In this document: in pieces, positions 1 to 8,658 of the stretch
Layout of the letters: every line of letters starts with the position of its first letter
How positions within the stretch are numbered: position 1 is the first letter of the stretch
Notes under the pieces: generated by a model
Told to the model about the DNA's origin: nothing
The model's database searches: none
Seen by the model: only the letters and a program-made list of their open reading frames with translations
NCBI GenBank assembly: GCA_052035295.1
Contig: JBPOHS010000012.1
Coordinates: 1-64,000, forward strand
Direction of reading: 5' to 3'
Length of the DNA: 64,000 nucleotides
From: HdN1 sp052035295
GTDB taxonomy: Bacteria > Pseudomonadota > Gammaproteobacteria > Pseudomonadales > Ketobacteraceae
Program-made: the position numbers and the translations under genes

Positions 1-609
1 CCAATACGCTTCTTCGCCGATCGATCCGGGCGAAAAAATCGAATACATCGCGGCGACGACGCCCACATCGCGTTGCTGCAGATGCGCGGCGATCCGCAGC
101 AAGGAATCGTGTGACAACAGCGCAGACGTATCCGTAAGAACAAGCACGCCGCTGTCTACCGTCGCGATCGCACGGTTGAGCAGTGCCACTTTTCCACCGT
201 TGACGACCATTGCGCAAATCTCGATGTCAAGGCCGGCAAGTTCCGGTTCCTGCAGGGTGCTGCGGGCAATTTTCAGCGTGTCATCGGTCGAGCCGTCATC
301 AAAAAGATAGATTTTCAGTTTGTTGAGCGGATAATCCAGCGTGGCCAGATTGCGCAGCTTTTCCGCGATATATCTCGACTCGTTGTACGCAGGCACCACC
401 ACGGCAATGGAGGGCAAGGAAACATCGAAAGGTTGCGGCATATAGTGCCGTACCGGTACTGACAGCGGTTCCGTCACGACTGCACGACTGATCCAGCGCA
501 ATATCAGCGGATACAGCAAATGATGATAAACCACCAGGACGCCCATCATGATGAGCGTTATCAGCAGCCAGGGTTTCAAACATTTCAAAAGTTCCAGCAG
601 GTCAATCAT
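1..609 (-). CDS. Family 2 glycosyltransferase, membrane-anchored (partial, C-terminus outside window)
   Basis: The reading frame is open from the ATG at 609 to the window edge, giving 203 residues. A hydrophobic segment at about residues 13-37 is followed by a GT-A fold start: PAYNE at 73-77, DDGSTDD at 104-110 (nucleotide-sugar binding), NGGK at 137-140 and an acidic TDT around 160 in the place of the metal-binding motif. These are hallmarks of processive or membrane-linked GT2 enzymes that add sugars to an exopolysaccharide precursor at the inner membrane. The start overlaps the stop of the upstream glycosyltransferase in an ATGA, so the two are translationally coupled. It is the last visible gene of the leftward operon starting near 2.55 kb. 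The sugar specificity cannot be read from sequence. Confidence 0.9.
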   Translation of the reverse strand, partial: MIDLLELLKCLKPWLLITLIMMGVLVVYHHLLYPLILRWISRAVVTEPLSVPVRHYMPQPFDVSLPSIAVVVPAYNESRYIAEKLRNLATLDYPLNKLKIYLFDDGSTDDTLKIARSTLQEPELAGLDIEICAMVVNGGKVALLNRAIATVDSGVLVLTDTSALLSHDSLLRIAAHLQQRDVGVVAAMYSIFSPGSIGEEAYW

Positions 610-1772
610 GACAGCAAGCCCCTGTTACCCAGGCAGGTATTGATCTCTTCCGCACGGCGACACCAGCTTTCGTTTTCGACCGCGCCGCGTCGCATCAATG
701 TCGCGTGAACGGCATCAGCACCCAGCGCTTCCGGATCGCACGCTGCGATGGCGGCAGCAAAGGCGTCGACGCCCTCGGCGATCGCGATAACCGAGCGATA
801 CGGTTCCAGGGCCGGAAACGGCGTAGCGACCAAGGGCGCGCCGGCCGCCAGATATTCCCGCAACTTGAGGGGATTACAGGCCCGAATCTGCTCGCAATCG
901 CGAAACGGCAGCAGTGATGCCTGCCAGTGCTGGACATAGCCGGGCAATGCAGAATGCGGCCTTGCTCCCAGCAAGTGAACGTTGGACAGCGCGGACAGCA
1001 ACGACACATCCGTATTGATGTTCCCCACCAGCACGAATTGCCATTGCGGCAGCCGACGAGCCACCCCTGCCAGCAATTCAACATCTATCCACGAGGCCAA
1101 GCTGCCGTAAAATCCGGCGATTCGCGGGCTGTCAGGCAGATCCGTGGCGCGTGGGGCGGGTGTTGCAAAAAGTTCGACGTCAACCCCGTGCGGCAATGTG
1201 ACCGGATTGAAGCGGGCAAACTTGTCTGCCAGACGCTCACTGGCCACCAGCAGCAGATCTGCGCGCTCGACCAGCTTGTTTTCCATTTTCGCAATGGCGG
1301 CATGATCGACGCCGGCCAACGCGGAAAAATCGTCGCCACAGTAATAAACAACGCCTTTTTCGCCGCAATGTCCTACCGCAGGCAGTGCCGAAGGCAGCGA
1401 TGTCCATAACAGGGGAGCCTGCGAAAAAGTCGCCAACCGGGGCGCAAGACTGGCCCGGATCAAACGGCGATTGATGGCTTCGCTCCACCCGGACCCATAG
1501 GCAGGAATGGCTTTCACGGTCGTCACCGGAAAGGGGGCTGTAGCCACATTACCCTGACGATGGCCGTTACGGTCGCCAGACAAGATCGCCCGCCCCTTGC
1601 GCCAGAGACGACCGAGATCGTCACGCGACAACCGCGGAGAACGCAACCCGATAGAATTGATCCAGAGCACTTCATGTGTTCGGGAGAGATGCGTCATCAA
1701 ATGTTGGGTAGAGGAAGGATGTGCACCCCAATCTTCACCGAACACGCACATCGACGAGGTCAGTTGCATCAT
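606..1772 (-). CDS. Glycosyltransferase, GT4/GT1-like (GT-B fold)
   Basis: This 388-residue protein looks like a retaining GT-B glycosyltransferase acting in the cytoplasm on a lipid-linked exopolysaccharide intermediate. The C-terminal half has the typical donor-site arrangement: GFYGSLASWIDVELL starts the second Rossmann domain, and CNPLKLREYLAAGAPLVAT is the conserved segment in which an acidic or neutral residue contacts the nucleotide sugar. There is no signal peptide or membrane span. Its start overlaps the acyltransferase stop (ATGA, 1769-1772) and its stop overlaps the next start (606-609), so it is the middle gene of a tightly coupled operon. Donor and acceptor are unknown. Confidence 0.88.
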   Translation of the reverse strand: MMQLTSSMCVFGEDWGAHPSSTQHLMTHLSRTHEVLWINSIGLRSPRLSRDDLGRLWRKGRAILSGDRNGHRQGNVATAPFPVTTVKAIPAYGSGWSEAINRRLIRASLAPRLATFSQAPLLWTSLPSALPAVGHCGEKGVVYYCGDDFSALAGVDHAAIAKMENKLVERADLLLVASERLADKFARFNPVTLPHGVDVELFATPAPRATDLPDSPRIAGFYGSLASWIDVELLAGVARRLPQWQFVLVGNINTDVSLLSALSNVHLLGARPHSALPGYVQHWQASLLPFRDCEQIRACNPLKLREYLAAGAPLVATPFPALEPYRSVIAIAEGVDAFAAAIAACDPEALGADAVHATLMRRGAVENESWCRRAEEINTCLGNRGLLS

Positions 1773-2521
1773 GACGTTTGCTCCAGCGTGCGAATGACCT
1801 TCGCCGGCACCCCTGCCGCCAACACGTTGGGGGGCAAATCGCGAGTGACCACGCTGCCGGCCGCCACCACCGTGTTACGACCAATACGTACGCCCGCCAT
1901 GACTTTGACATCCGTCGCCAGCCAGACATTCTCTTCGAGCACAATGTCACCCACCTGGTCGTCGGTCTCGGGCAATCCTGCCGCGCGATCGCGGGCATTG
2001 AGAGGATGCCCGGGATACCCTGCCAGCAGACAGCGCCCGGCAAGCCGAACGTTATCCTGCAACACGACACGGCTGCCCACAGCGATAGAGCATTGCCATC
2101 CGACATCGACATTACTGCCTATGCTCAGCAGCGGCATCGTCAACGCCGAGGACCGCCCGGAAAATGTCGTGATGCCGGACACGCGGCTCCCATCGCCGAT
2201 TTCAATTTGCAAACGACCCAACACCAGGGGCATGCCACTGTAGAGATAAAGCGCACGCGGGCGATTTGCGATTCGCGATTTGAAAACCGGCGTGTAGTAG
2301 AAAACTCGTGTCGCATTGGACACCGCTGCTGCCACCACCCCATGGGCACGGTACAAAATACTGAATATCCACTTGGGCGCGGGAATTTCAAACGCACGCA
2401 CACCGTAAAACAAGCGGCGCAGGCCCTTTGCAAAAGGCGAATCACCTTGCTTGACCCACAGGCGAAACCCCCGGGCCGCGCCCGGAGTGCTTTCCCTTTC
2501 TGAATGCGTTGTCGTTGCCAT
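1769..2521 (-). CDS. Left-handed beta-helix acyltransferase (hexapeptide repeat family)
   Basis: Residues from about 85 to 240 carry hexapeptide repeats ([LIV]-G-x-x-x-x), including VWLATDVKVMAGVRIGRNTV and a C-terminal GSVVTRDLPPNVLAAGVPAK, the signature of the WcaF/maltose O-acetyltransferase/LbH group. Such trimeric enzymes usually transfer an acetyl group from acetyl-CoA to a sugar, so this one probably decorates the repeat unit. The first about 60 residues are a basic, non-repeat extension. It is the first gene of the leftward operon, 28 bp downstream of the transcription start expected for the sigma54-type promoter at 2560-2576. The acceptor is not predictable. Confidence 0.9.
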   Translation of the reverse strand: MATTTHSERESTPGAARGFRLWVKQGDSPFAKGLRRLFYGVRAFEIPAPKWIFSILYRAHGVVAAAVSNATRVFYYTPVFKSRIANRPRALYLYSGMPLVLGRLQIEIGDGSRVSGITTFSGRSSALTMPLLSIGSNVDVGWQCSIAVGSRVVLQDNVRLAGRCLLAGYPGHPLNARDRAAGLPETDDQVGDIVLEENVWLATDVKVMAGVRIGRNTVVAAGSVVTRDLPPNVLAAGVPAKVIRTLEQTS

Positions 2522-2559
2522 AAAACCGTTTCCCGTGCTTACCGATGGGAACGTTGGTG

Positions 2560-2576
2560 AGCAGGATGTGTGCCAA
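2560..2576 (-). promoter_or_regulatory. Candidate sigma54 (-24/-12) promoter of the leftward acyltransferase-glycosyltransferase operon
   Basis: Read on the minus strand this is TTGGCACACATCCTGCT. It has the invariant GG and GC exactly 10 bp apart, a perfect TGGCAC at -24 and TGCT at -12 (consensus TGGCAC-N5-TTGCW, one mismatch in the -12 T). The expected start point is about 28 bp before the acyltransferase ATG at 2521. The site is inferred by pattern only. Confidence 0.65.
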
Positions 2577-2604
2577 CCTTAAAATCGGCAACAAGGACGT
2601 CAGC

Positions 2605-2620
2605 TGGAATGAAATTTGCC
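2605..2620 (+). promoter_or_regulatory. Candidate sigma54 promoter of the rightward glycosyltransferase gene
   Basis: TGGAATGAAATTTGCC has GG-N10-GC spacing and a perfect TTTGC at -12, with two mismatches in the -24 TGGCAC element. It would start transcription near 2631, which fits translation from the ATG at 2688. It sits back to back with the minus-strand promoter at 2560-2576. It is the weakest of the four candidates. Confidence 0.45.
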
Positions 2621-2687
2621 ATGTGTCGCCCACATTCATGCGATACCGCCATCGCCAGCCGTTGGTGAAAAACACAGGAGCCCTTCT

Positions 2688-3692
2688 ATGTCGAACCCAC
2701 AAAACAACATTGCCTTGTTACTGGATAGCCGCGCCACCGGCGGCATTGAGAGTCATGTGCTGGAACTGGCGCTCGCCCTGAAAGCCACTGGCAACACGCC
2801 GATTATCCTGCTGTGGTGTGACTATGGTATTCACCCGTTGCAAGCACGCGCGCAGGAAAGCGGCATTCCCTTGGTCAAACTGAATGGCAAATTGCGAACG
2901 CTGATTTCCTTTTTGCGAAAAGAGCGCATTGCCATTTTGCATACGCATGGTTATAAGGCCAATATCGTCGGACGGGTGACCAAACTGATGATGCCTGTCA
3001 AAGTGATTGCCACTTACCACAACGGCGATGTGGGCGAAGGAAAGCTGCGTCTTTACACGCGTATTGACGAACTGTCTGCGCCACTGTCACGCAATATTGC
3101 CGTCAGTGATGACATCGCTGCCCGCCTCGGCCACCGCGCGCAGGTCATTTCCAATTTTGTCGGTATGCCCCGCCATTTACGCGCGTCGAGACGAACACAC
3201 GTCGCCTTTGTCGGGAGACTGGAGGCCGAAAAAGCGCCCTTGCGATTCAGTGAATTGACACGCCATTGCCCGGACCTGCGTTTTGCGGTGTTTGGTCAGG
3301 GAAGTCTACGGACGCAAATGGAAGCAACATCGGGCAGCAACACGCATTTTTTTGGCCAGATCAGGGAGATGACGCCGTATTGGAGTGGCATTGATATTCT
3401 GGTGATGCCGTCGTTGACGGAAGGTCTGCCGATGGCGGCGCTGGAAGCCATGTCACATGGCGTGCCCGTGATTGCAACACCGGTGGGCGCGTTACCGTCC
3501 CTTATCCATCACAATGACAACGGATTTCTGGTAGACGGATCGGCGCAGTCATTGATCGAGGCACTTGAATACTGGCGTACATTGCCTGAGCGGACGCGAA
3601 TGACCATCCGCCGCCGGGCGAGGGACACGATTCTTGATCATTACAGCGCGCAAGCGATTATTTCTGATGTGCTGGACGTATATGCGGCCTGA
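2688..3692 (+). CDS. Glycosyltransferase family 4
   Basis: The protein of 334 residues is a GT-B glycosyltransferase. The N-terminus carries the GGIESHVLELA motif typical of GT4 enzymes (glycine-rich acceptor-side loop), and the C-terminal domain has VAFVGRLEAEKAP and PSLTEGLPMAALEAMSHG, the E-x7-E donor-binding region. The ATG at 2688 was chosen because AGGAG lies 7 bp upstream and because an earlier in-frame ATG at 2616 falls inside the candidate promoter. It stands alone between two leftward operons, probably adding one sugar of the exopolysaccharide repeat. Its stop faces the stop of the next, minus-strand, glycosyltransferase. Confidence 0.9.
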   Translation: MSNPQNNIALLLDSRATGGIESHVLELALALKATGNTPIILLWCDYGIHPLQARAQESGIPLVKLNGKLRTLISFLRKERIAILHTHGYKANIVGRVTKLMMPVKVIATYHNGDVGEGKLRLYTRIDELSAPLSRNIAVSDDIAARLGHRAQVISNFVGMPRHLRASRRTHVAFVGRLEAEKAPLRFSELTRHCPDLRFAVFGQGSLRTQMEATSGSNTHFFGQIREMTPYWSGIDILVMPSLTEGLPMAALEAMSHGVPVIATPVGALPSLIHHNDNGFLVDGSAQSLIEALEYWRTLPERTRMTIRRRARDTILDHYSAQAIISDVLDVYAA

Positions 3693-3720
3693 CAGGGAAC
3701 ATTGAACCTTATCTTCGGCG

Positions 3721-4701
3721 TTATCCACCAGAGGATAGCGCCGGTGCCTGGCGCGTCCAGGGCAGCAGGACATTGCGGACGCAGGCCAGGAATGCGCGGG
3801 TGTTCCGCCAGGTTGGTAATCGAACCAAGGCTCGCAATGCACACACCAGGGCGCGCCCGTGCTGTCCTTCACTGGTATAAAATTCCTGATATCCCAGCGC
3901 CAGACGTGCATAGGCATGCGCTATTGCCGGCGAATGTACCTCACTCAACAGGCATGCATGACGGCCAATAATGCCCTCCATGGCAAGCAGACGTTTGCCC
4001 TGATTGCGACTGATGGAACCTTCGCGTATCAAATACGCGGTCATTCGGGCGCGGCTATACCCCACTCCCCCTGCTGCGGCCAGCTTTAGCCAGAGATCCC
4101 AATCACTCGCCGAACTGAGCTGAGTATCAAAACCGCCTACCGCTAGAAAGGTGTCCCGTCTGACCACCGCCGTGGAAGTTCCCACCACGTTTTCCGCCAG
4201 CAGGGTCGCCAAGGGATTGGCGAGTACGGCATAGTCATCTCCACCCTGCGCTTGCGCAATACGATTGAACAGCGGCCAGAACTCAAAACAACCGCTGATA
4301 CTTTCGCTTTTTCCTTCCTTGACATGATCATAGTCAGTGAACGATAACGCCGCGCCCGATGCTTTCATGAAATCGAGTTGGGCAGACAGCTTGTTGGCGT
4401 ACCAGATGTCATCGGCGTCGATAAAAGCAATGAATTCGGCCCTGGCGCTGGCAACACCCAGGTTTCTGGCAGCGCTGACACCTATCCGCTCGGCGCGAAT
4501 GATCTGCAAACACGGATCAGCACTCGCCACCTCTTGCAAATATGCCCAGGAGTCATCGGTTGAACCATCGTCGATGACAATCAGCTCATAATGTTCAATC
4601 CCTTGTGCGCGAACGCTGGCAAAACACGCACCCAGAAAATCGCGGCAGTTGTAATTGGGTAAAATAATGGAAACACGTGGATTGGCGGATTTCATGTTCA
4701 T
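3721..4701 (-). CDS. Family 2 glycosyltransferase
   Basis: This 326-residue GT-A enzyme starts with SIILPNYNCRDFL, then has the nucleotide-binding IDDGSTDDSW and FIDADDIWY (the metal-binding D-x-D), followed by a WDLWLK motif in the acceptor region. These are classic for inverting GT2 transferases of O-antigen or exopolysaccharide assembly. The ATG at 4701 forms an ATGA with the polymerase stop and was preferred over an upstream in-frame codon lying inside that gene. It is the last gene of the leftward five-gene operon starting near 10.47 kb. No membrane segment is evident, so it is likely cytoplasmic and peripheral to the membrane. Confidence 0.92.
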   Translation of the reverse strand: MNMKSANPRVSIILPNYNCRDFLGACFASVRAQGIEHYELIVIDDGSTDDSWAYLQEVASADPCLQIIRAERIGVSAARNLGVASARAEFIAFIDADDIWYANKLSAQLDFMKASGAALSFTDYDHVKEGKSESISGCFEFWPLFNRIAQAQGGDDYAVLANPLATLLAENVVGTSTAVVRRDTFLAVGGFDTQLSSASDWDLWLKLAAAGGVGYSRARMTAYLIREGSISRNQGKRLLAMEGIIGRHACLLSEVHSPAIAHAYARLALGYQEFYTSEGQHGRALVCALRALVRLPTWRNTRAFLACVRNVLLPWTRQAPALSSGG

Positions 4702-6059
4702 GCCTTGGTCACCGTCGTTGTCTGGTGGAGCGCTTGTGTCAGCGCAATGGTCAATGCGAGCAGAATGTAGAGTGGCCAGATAAATCCCTGGGTGAGGAAA
4801 GTGCCGGACACGCAAAAGCCGATGAGCCCCGACAGCAAGGCTTGTGCCATCATCGCATAAGTGGGATTGCCCTCTGCGGCAACTTGTCGCAATGAGGAGA
4901 ACACCACCAATATCGTACGTATCACCAGACTGGCAAAAATCAGGAATCCCACGAATCCGGTTTCGGCCAACACCTGAAACCAGGTCGAATGCACCGCGTG
5001 GTTTTTTCCGTCCCAGTGATCGCTGTAAAAATAGTAATTCGAATAAAAATTATTGATGCCAACACCAAATACCGGATGCGCCAATGCCATGTTCCAGGCA
5101 GCGCCCCATGCGTAAATTCGCCCCATGGCGGATTCATCGATGCCGTCTTCCGTGGCACCGCCAGACGCACGATCCGAGATGCCGGCAGCGACCAACAGTA
5201 TGCTCATCACGACACCACCGACCACGATGAGCAGCACTTTGTTTTTGGTATTGCGCCACGCGGCAATACCCGTCACGGACAATATTCCCAACAAGCCGCC
5301 CCGGCTCTGCGTGGCGATAATGCCCCAGCAAATCAAGCCATAGCAGGTCGCCGCGAGCACCCGCCGAAACCAGCCTTGCTGGCGTGTGAACATCACACCC
5401 ACGGCAAAACTCAACGGAAACGTCAGCACCAGGGCAAGGTCGTTGGGGTCGCCAATCATGGAGCCAATATTCCTGCCGATGGTCACGCGTGTGCCTTCCA
5501 CCAAGCCGATGCCATTGAGTTTGTTGCTGATGGCCACCGATGCGATCAGAACGCCTGCGCCGATAAATGCCCACGCGGCCGTGTTGATATCCTGTTCCCG
5601 ACGGGTCAGCCATGCAATTGCCAGAATCATCACGAATATTTTCGAATAGGTGCCGGTAATCATGCCGATGGCTTCGCCACGATTCGTCGCCAGCAAGCCG
5701 CTGATCACGACGAAGACAAACAGCACAGTCATGTGCGACAGCAATGGACTCCAATACATTTTGATGCTGTTGGAAATCATGATGTGCCACGCCAACACGG
5801 CAAACGATGCCATGGCCAGCAACTGGGGTATCCGCAGCGGGTTGAGCGCCGGAAACGCCTCATGCAGGCGGAAAAACGAAAACAAAATGAAACCGAGACA
5901 CACCAGAAAAGGGAATCGGAAGCAGAGATACACGCCAAAAATCGCCACCGGCAAGACAAACAACAAGACCGGATGCGGAAACACCCACAATGCGACACCT
6001 GAGACCAGCAACAGCGGGAGGGTGAGCATCCAGCGGGTTCCCGCGACGAACGCTGTCAT
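4698..6059 (-). CDS. O-antigen polymerase/ligase-like membrane protein (Wzy/WaaL family)
   Basis: About 453 residues with 10-12 predicted hydrophobic segments. The diagnostic part is the long periplasmic loop with IATQSRGGLLGIL followed by HPVFGVGINNF and HAVHSTWFQVLAETG, the conserved Wzy_C/O-antigen-ligase signature containing the functional arginine and histidine. In a locus with a flippase, a chain-length protein and an export channel, it most likely polymerises lipid-linked repeat units on the periplasmic face. A ligase role is the alternative. The ATG at 6059 overlaps the flippase stop (ATGA), which sets the start. Confidence 0.88.
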   Translation of the reverse strand: MTAFVAGTRWMLTLPLLLVSGVALWVFPHPVLLFVLPVAIFGVYLCFRFPFLVCLGFILFSFFRLHEAFPALNPLRIPQLLAMASFAVLAWHIMISNSIKMYWSPLLSHMTVLFVFVVISGLLATNRGEAIGMITGTYSKIFVMILAIAWLTRREQDINTAAWAFIGAGVLIASVAISNKLNGIGLVEGTRVTIGRNIGSMIGDPNDLALVLTFPLSFAVGVMFTRQQGWFRRVLAATCYGLICWGIIATQSRGGLLGILSVTGIAAWRNTKNKVLLIVVGGVVMSILLVAAGISDRASGGATEDGIDESAMGRIYAWGAAWNMALAHPVFGVGINNFYSNYYFYSDHWDGKNHAVHSTWFQVLAETGFVGFLIFASLVIRTILVVFSSLRQVAAEGNPTYAMMAQALLSGLIGFCVSGTFLTQGFIWPLYILLALTIALTQALHQTTTVTKA

Positions 6060-7477
6060 GCGGACGCCTGCGAGCGCAACCATTTGCGTTGCGGCAACGA
6101 CAGTTCGATTCCCGCCTGCAACAACGCAACCCAGATTATCGTCCCGGCGGCCATCAGCTGCATGATACTGGTGAACGGCCCCTCATTGATCCAGCCGCCA
6201 CACAGACTACCGATGGCGAAAAGCACCACCCCCGCACCCACGAGATAGGAATACTCCAGCCGCAACACCCGCTGACTCACCAGCAGATATAGCACGAAGC
6301 GCAGACACGCCAGCACGAGCGACGCAACCACAACACCGTACAAGCCAAAGAAATGCAATCCGATCGCATAGGCAGCCATCGCCAGCAGCGCAATCAGGCC
6401 GTTAAGACTGAACGGTAGCCAGGTCGTGTTTTTTACGTAGCACCCCAAATTCATGTAATACGATGCCTGTCGGAAGGCGGCCGCCAAGGCAAGCCAGGGT
6501 AACCACTGTAATGCCGGAATATAGCTGGCAGGCATCAACCAATGAAAAATCAACGGCGTCACTGCCACGATCACGAGCATCGACGCAAAGCAGAGCATCG
6601 CGCCGGCCAGCGCGAGATCCGCATTGGCGCGCATGCCGTCCTGTTCACGCAACAAGGCAAACCGGCGCGGAAAAAACCAGAGCGAAAAGGGCTCGACCAG
6701 CGTTCCCACGATCATCGCGAACTGCATGGCAATGGCATAATGCGCAAGCTGAGTGACGCCAATGGCATCAGCAATCATCCAGCGCTCAACACCGCTCACC
6801 AGAAAGGAACAGGCACCGGCCAATACCAGCGGCATACCATACACCAGCATGGATTTCGCCATGGCAACATCAAACACCATACGTTGACCACGACACTGCC
6901 CAGCCACCAGATACGCGGTCATGCCCGCCTGCGACACGGCGCCGGCCAACAACACGCCACGCACGCCCCAATCAAGATGGAGAGCAATAAAAGTCAGACC
7001 GGCCTGACAGGCAGCCTTGATCACGCTCACCCAAAAAAACTGTTTGGCATGATTGCGCAGGCGAAGTCTGGCCAGCGGAATGGTCACGCCGCCGGCAAGC
7101 ACCAGGGTCACAATGGCAATTGCCAGATCAGTTTCGTCCACGACCCCGGGAAGCCGGCTGGCCAACGGGTTCAAACAGGCGAGCAAGGCGATCATTGCCA
7201 GCAATGCGGCCGCCAGCGTGCCAAGAAACGCAGTCATGACGATGCGATCTTGCGCCTCGGGGGTATCAGCCGTCGCGGTGAATCGATACATCGCCTCGGC
7301 CAGCCCCAACCCCAGCAGAATTCCACCGATATTCAGGAAGTTGATCAGCACATCCAGCTGCCCGTACTGCGACGGCGCGAGAAAGTGCGCTGTAACGGGC
7401 ATCATGAGGAGCGAGATCCCCTTCATTATCACGATACCCATTGCATAATAAGCTGTTTGCGTAACATTGTTTGACAT
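6056..7477 (-). CDS. wzx: Polysaccharide flippase, Wzx/MATE-like
   Basis: A 473-residue, almost wholly hydrophobic protein with about 12-14 membrane spans. The N-terminus (AYYAMGIVIMKGISLLMMPV, then FLAPSQYGQLDVLI) matches the start of the polysaccharide_synt family, where a short glycine-containing loop follows helix 1. Wzx proteins move undecaprenyl-linked repeat units across the inner membrane for Wzy-dependent polymerisation. It lies between a glycosyltransferase (2-bp gap upstream) and the polymerase (ATGA overlap downstream), which fits that role. Substrate specificity is not visible. Confidence 0.88.
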   Translation of the reverse strand: MSNNVTQTAYYAMGIVIMKGISLLMMPVTAHFLAPSQYGQLDVLINFLNIGGILLGLGLAEAMYRFTATADTPEAQDRIVMTAFLGTLAAALLAMIALLACLNPLASRLPGVVDETDLAIAIVTLVLAGGVTIPLARLRLRNHAKQFFWVSVIKAACQAGLTFIALHLDWGVRGVLLAGAVSQAGMTAYLVAGQCRGQRMVFDVAMAKSMLVYGMPLVLAGACSFLVSGVERWMIADAIGVTQLAHYAIAMQFAMIVGTLVEPFSLWFFPRRFALLREQDGMRANADLALAGAMLCFASMLVIVAVTPLIFHWLMPASYIPALQWLPWLALAAAFRQASYYMNLGCYVKNTTWLPFSLNGLIALLAMAAYAIGLHFFGLYGVVVASLVLACLRFVLYLLVSQRVLRLEYSYLVGAGVVLFAIGSLCGGWINEGPFTSIMQLMAAGTIIWVALLQAGIELSLPQRKWLRSQASA

Positions 7478-7479
7478 GG

Positions 7480-8658
7480 TCAGGCTCCTGGATGAACCGA
7501 TTCAATGGCATCCGAGAGCGTTCTGACGCACTTTTCTACCGTAAACAGACTTTCGACGCGCAGGCGCGCACGCCGGATGCGCAGCGCCCTTTCCTGCATT
7601 GGCATGTCCATATGGCGTTTCATCGATTGGGCAAACACCTCGACATTGTCCACCGGTAATTTATCCCCGGTATCGTTTGTCACCATTTCACGACATCCCA
7701 TCAGATCCGAGGTGATAACGGGCAGCCCCAGTGCCATGGCTTCCTTTATCACCAGCGGGCCGGTGTCACGGTCTCCATCAGCGGCGATGCGGAACGGCGC
7801 CACCAACGCACAATAGCGCGGCCCATTTTCAATCAACCACTCCGACGGCATCGCCCCCAGAAAATTGACAGAATGGTCAACCCCCAGGGAAACAGCGAGC
7901 TTGCGCATCTCGCCCAACAAGGGCCCATCGCCCACCAGGTCAAGACGAACACAGGGATACGCCATCAACAGGGAAAAAGCCCGCAGCAGCACATCGATAC
8001 CCTTTTTTTCACAGAATCGCCCCACAAAAAGAAAATGTGGCTGCACCGGTGCTACCGGCTCCGTGAAAGTGAAGCGTGCCAGATCGACACCACAAGGCAT
8101 GTAAAAAACAGTGGCCTCCGGCGCCTGCCGCCGAAGGTCCTCTTCTGTTTGAGCACATACCGCGATGGAAAAATCCGCATCCGTCAGCTTCAACGGCAAA
8201 TCGACTGCGCAGGAATAAATATCAAAGCCATGCCCGACGAAGGACACGCTTACGCCTGCCAGCCTGGCCGCCACAATCGCGGTGGCAGCTGAAGCCAAGG
8301 CAAAATGCGCGTGAAGATGTGTGATGTTTTCGCGCTCGATGATCGCCACCAGGCGTGCCGCCTGCAGCAGCAAGGATTTTTTGGACAGCCCCTTTTGCCG
8401 GAACAAAAAGGGTAGCGCACGCGGCCACCGCACCAGATGGCGAACAACACGCAGCAACGCCGTTACAGGTGCGATATCGCTAAAATAGCGTGTTTGCGCT
8501 TTGAGTGCTGCATCCCCGGGCTGATAAGCCCGGGTTGACGGCACCAGCGTACATGGCACGATCCGGTGCCCGAGCCCCTGCATGCCACGCATCTCTGTTC
8601 CCACAAACGTTTCGGAGAGCACGGGAAATTCAGCGAGGACATAACCGATGGTTTTCAT
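7480..8658 (-). CDS. Glycosyltransferase family 4 (WcaL/AmsK-like)
   Basis: This 392-residue protein begins with a FPVLSETFVGTEM segment, the hallmark of the colanic-acid/amylovoran WcaL-AmsK type. It continues with THLHAHFA and a second Rossmann domain beginning FLFVGRFCEKKGIDVLLRA. The KEAMALGLPVITSD segment carries the E-x7-E-like donor contact. It is probably a cytoplasmic sugar transferase. The ATG at 8658 overlaps the stop of the asparagine-synthase-like gene (ATGA). A GTG two codons upstream also lies in frame but is less likely given this coupling. Confidence 0.9.
   Translation of the reverse strand: MKTIGYVLAEFPVLSETFVGTEMRGMQGLGHRIVPCTLVPSTRAYQPGDAALKAQTRYFSDIAPVTALLRVVRHLVRWPRALPFLFRQKGLSKKSLLLQAARLVAIIERENITHLHAHFALASAATAIVAARLAGVSVSFVGHGFDIYSCAVDLPLKLTDADFSIAVCAQTEEDLRRQAPEATVFYMPCGVDLARFTFTEPVAPVQPHFLFVGRFCEKKGIDVLLRAFSLLMAYPCVRLDLVGDGPLLGEMRKLAVSLGVDHSVNFLGAMPSEWLIENGPRYCALVAPFRIAADGDRDTGPLVIKEAMALGLPVITSDLMGCREMVTNDTGDKLPVDNVEVFAQSMKRHMDMPMQERALRIRRARLRVESLFTVEKCVRTLSDAIESVHPGA

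Noticed and set aside
299..583. 94-codon minus-strand frame at the left end
   Set aside because: It is out of frame with the glycosyltransferase that is open from 609 to the window edge and has all GT2 motifs.
4989..6002. Open reading frame of 337 codons on the plus strand
   Set aside because: It is antisense to the polymerase gene, His/Gln/Arg-rich, matches no family, and is a shadow of the real gene's codon use.
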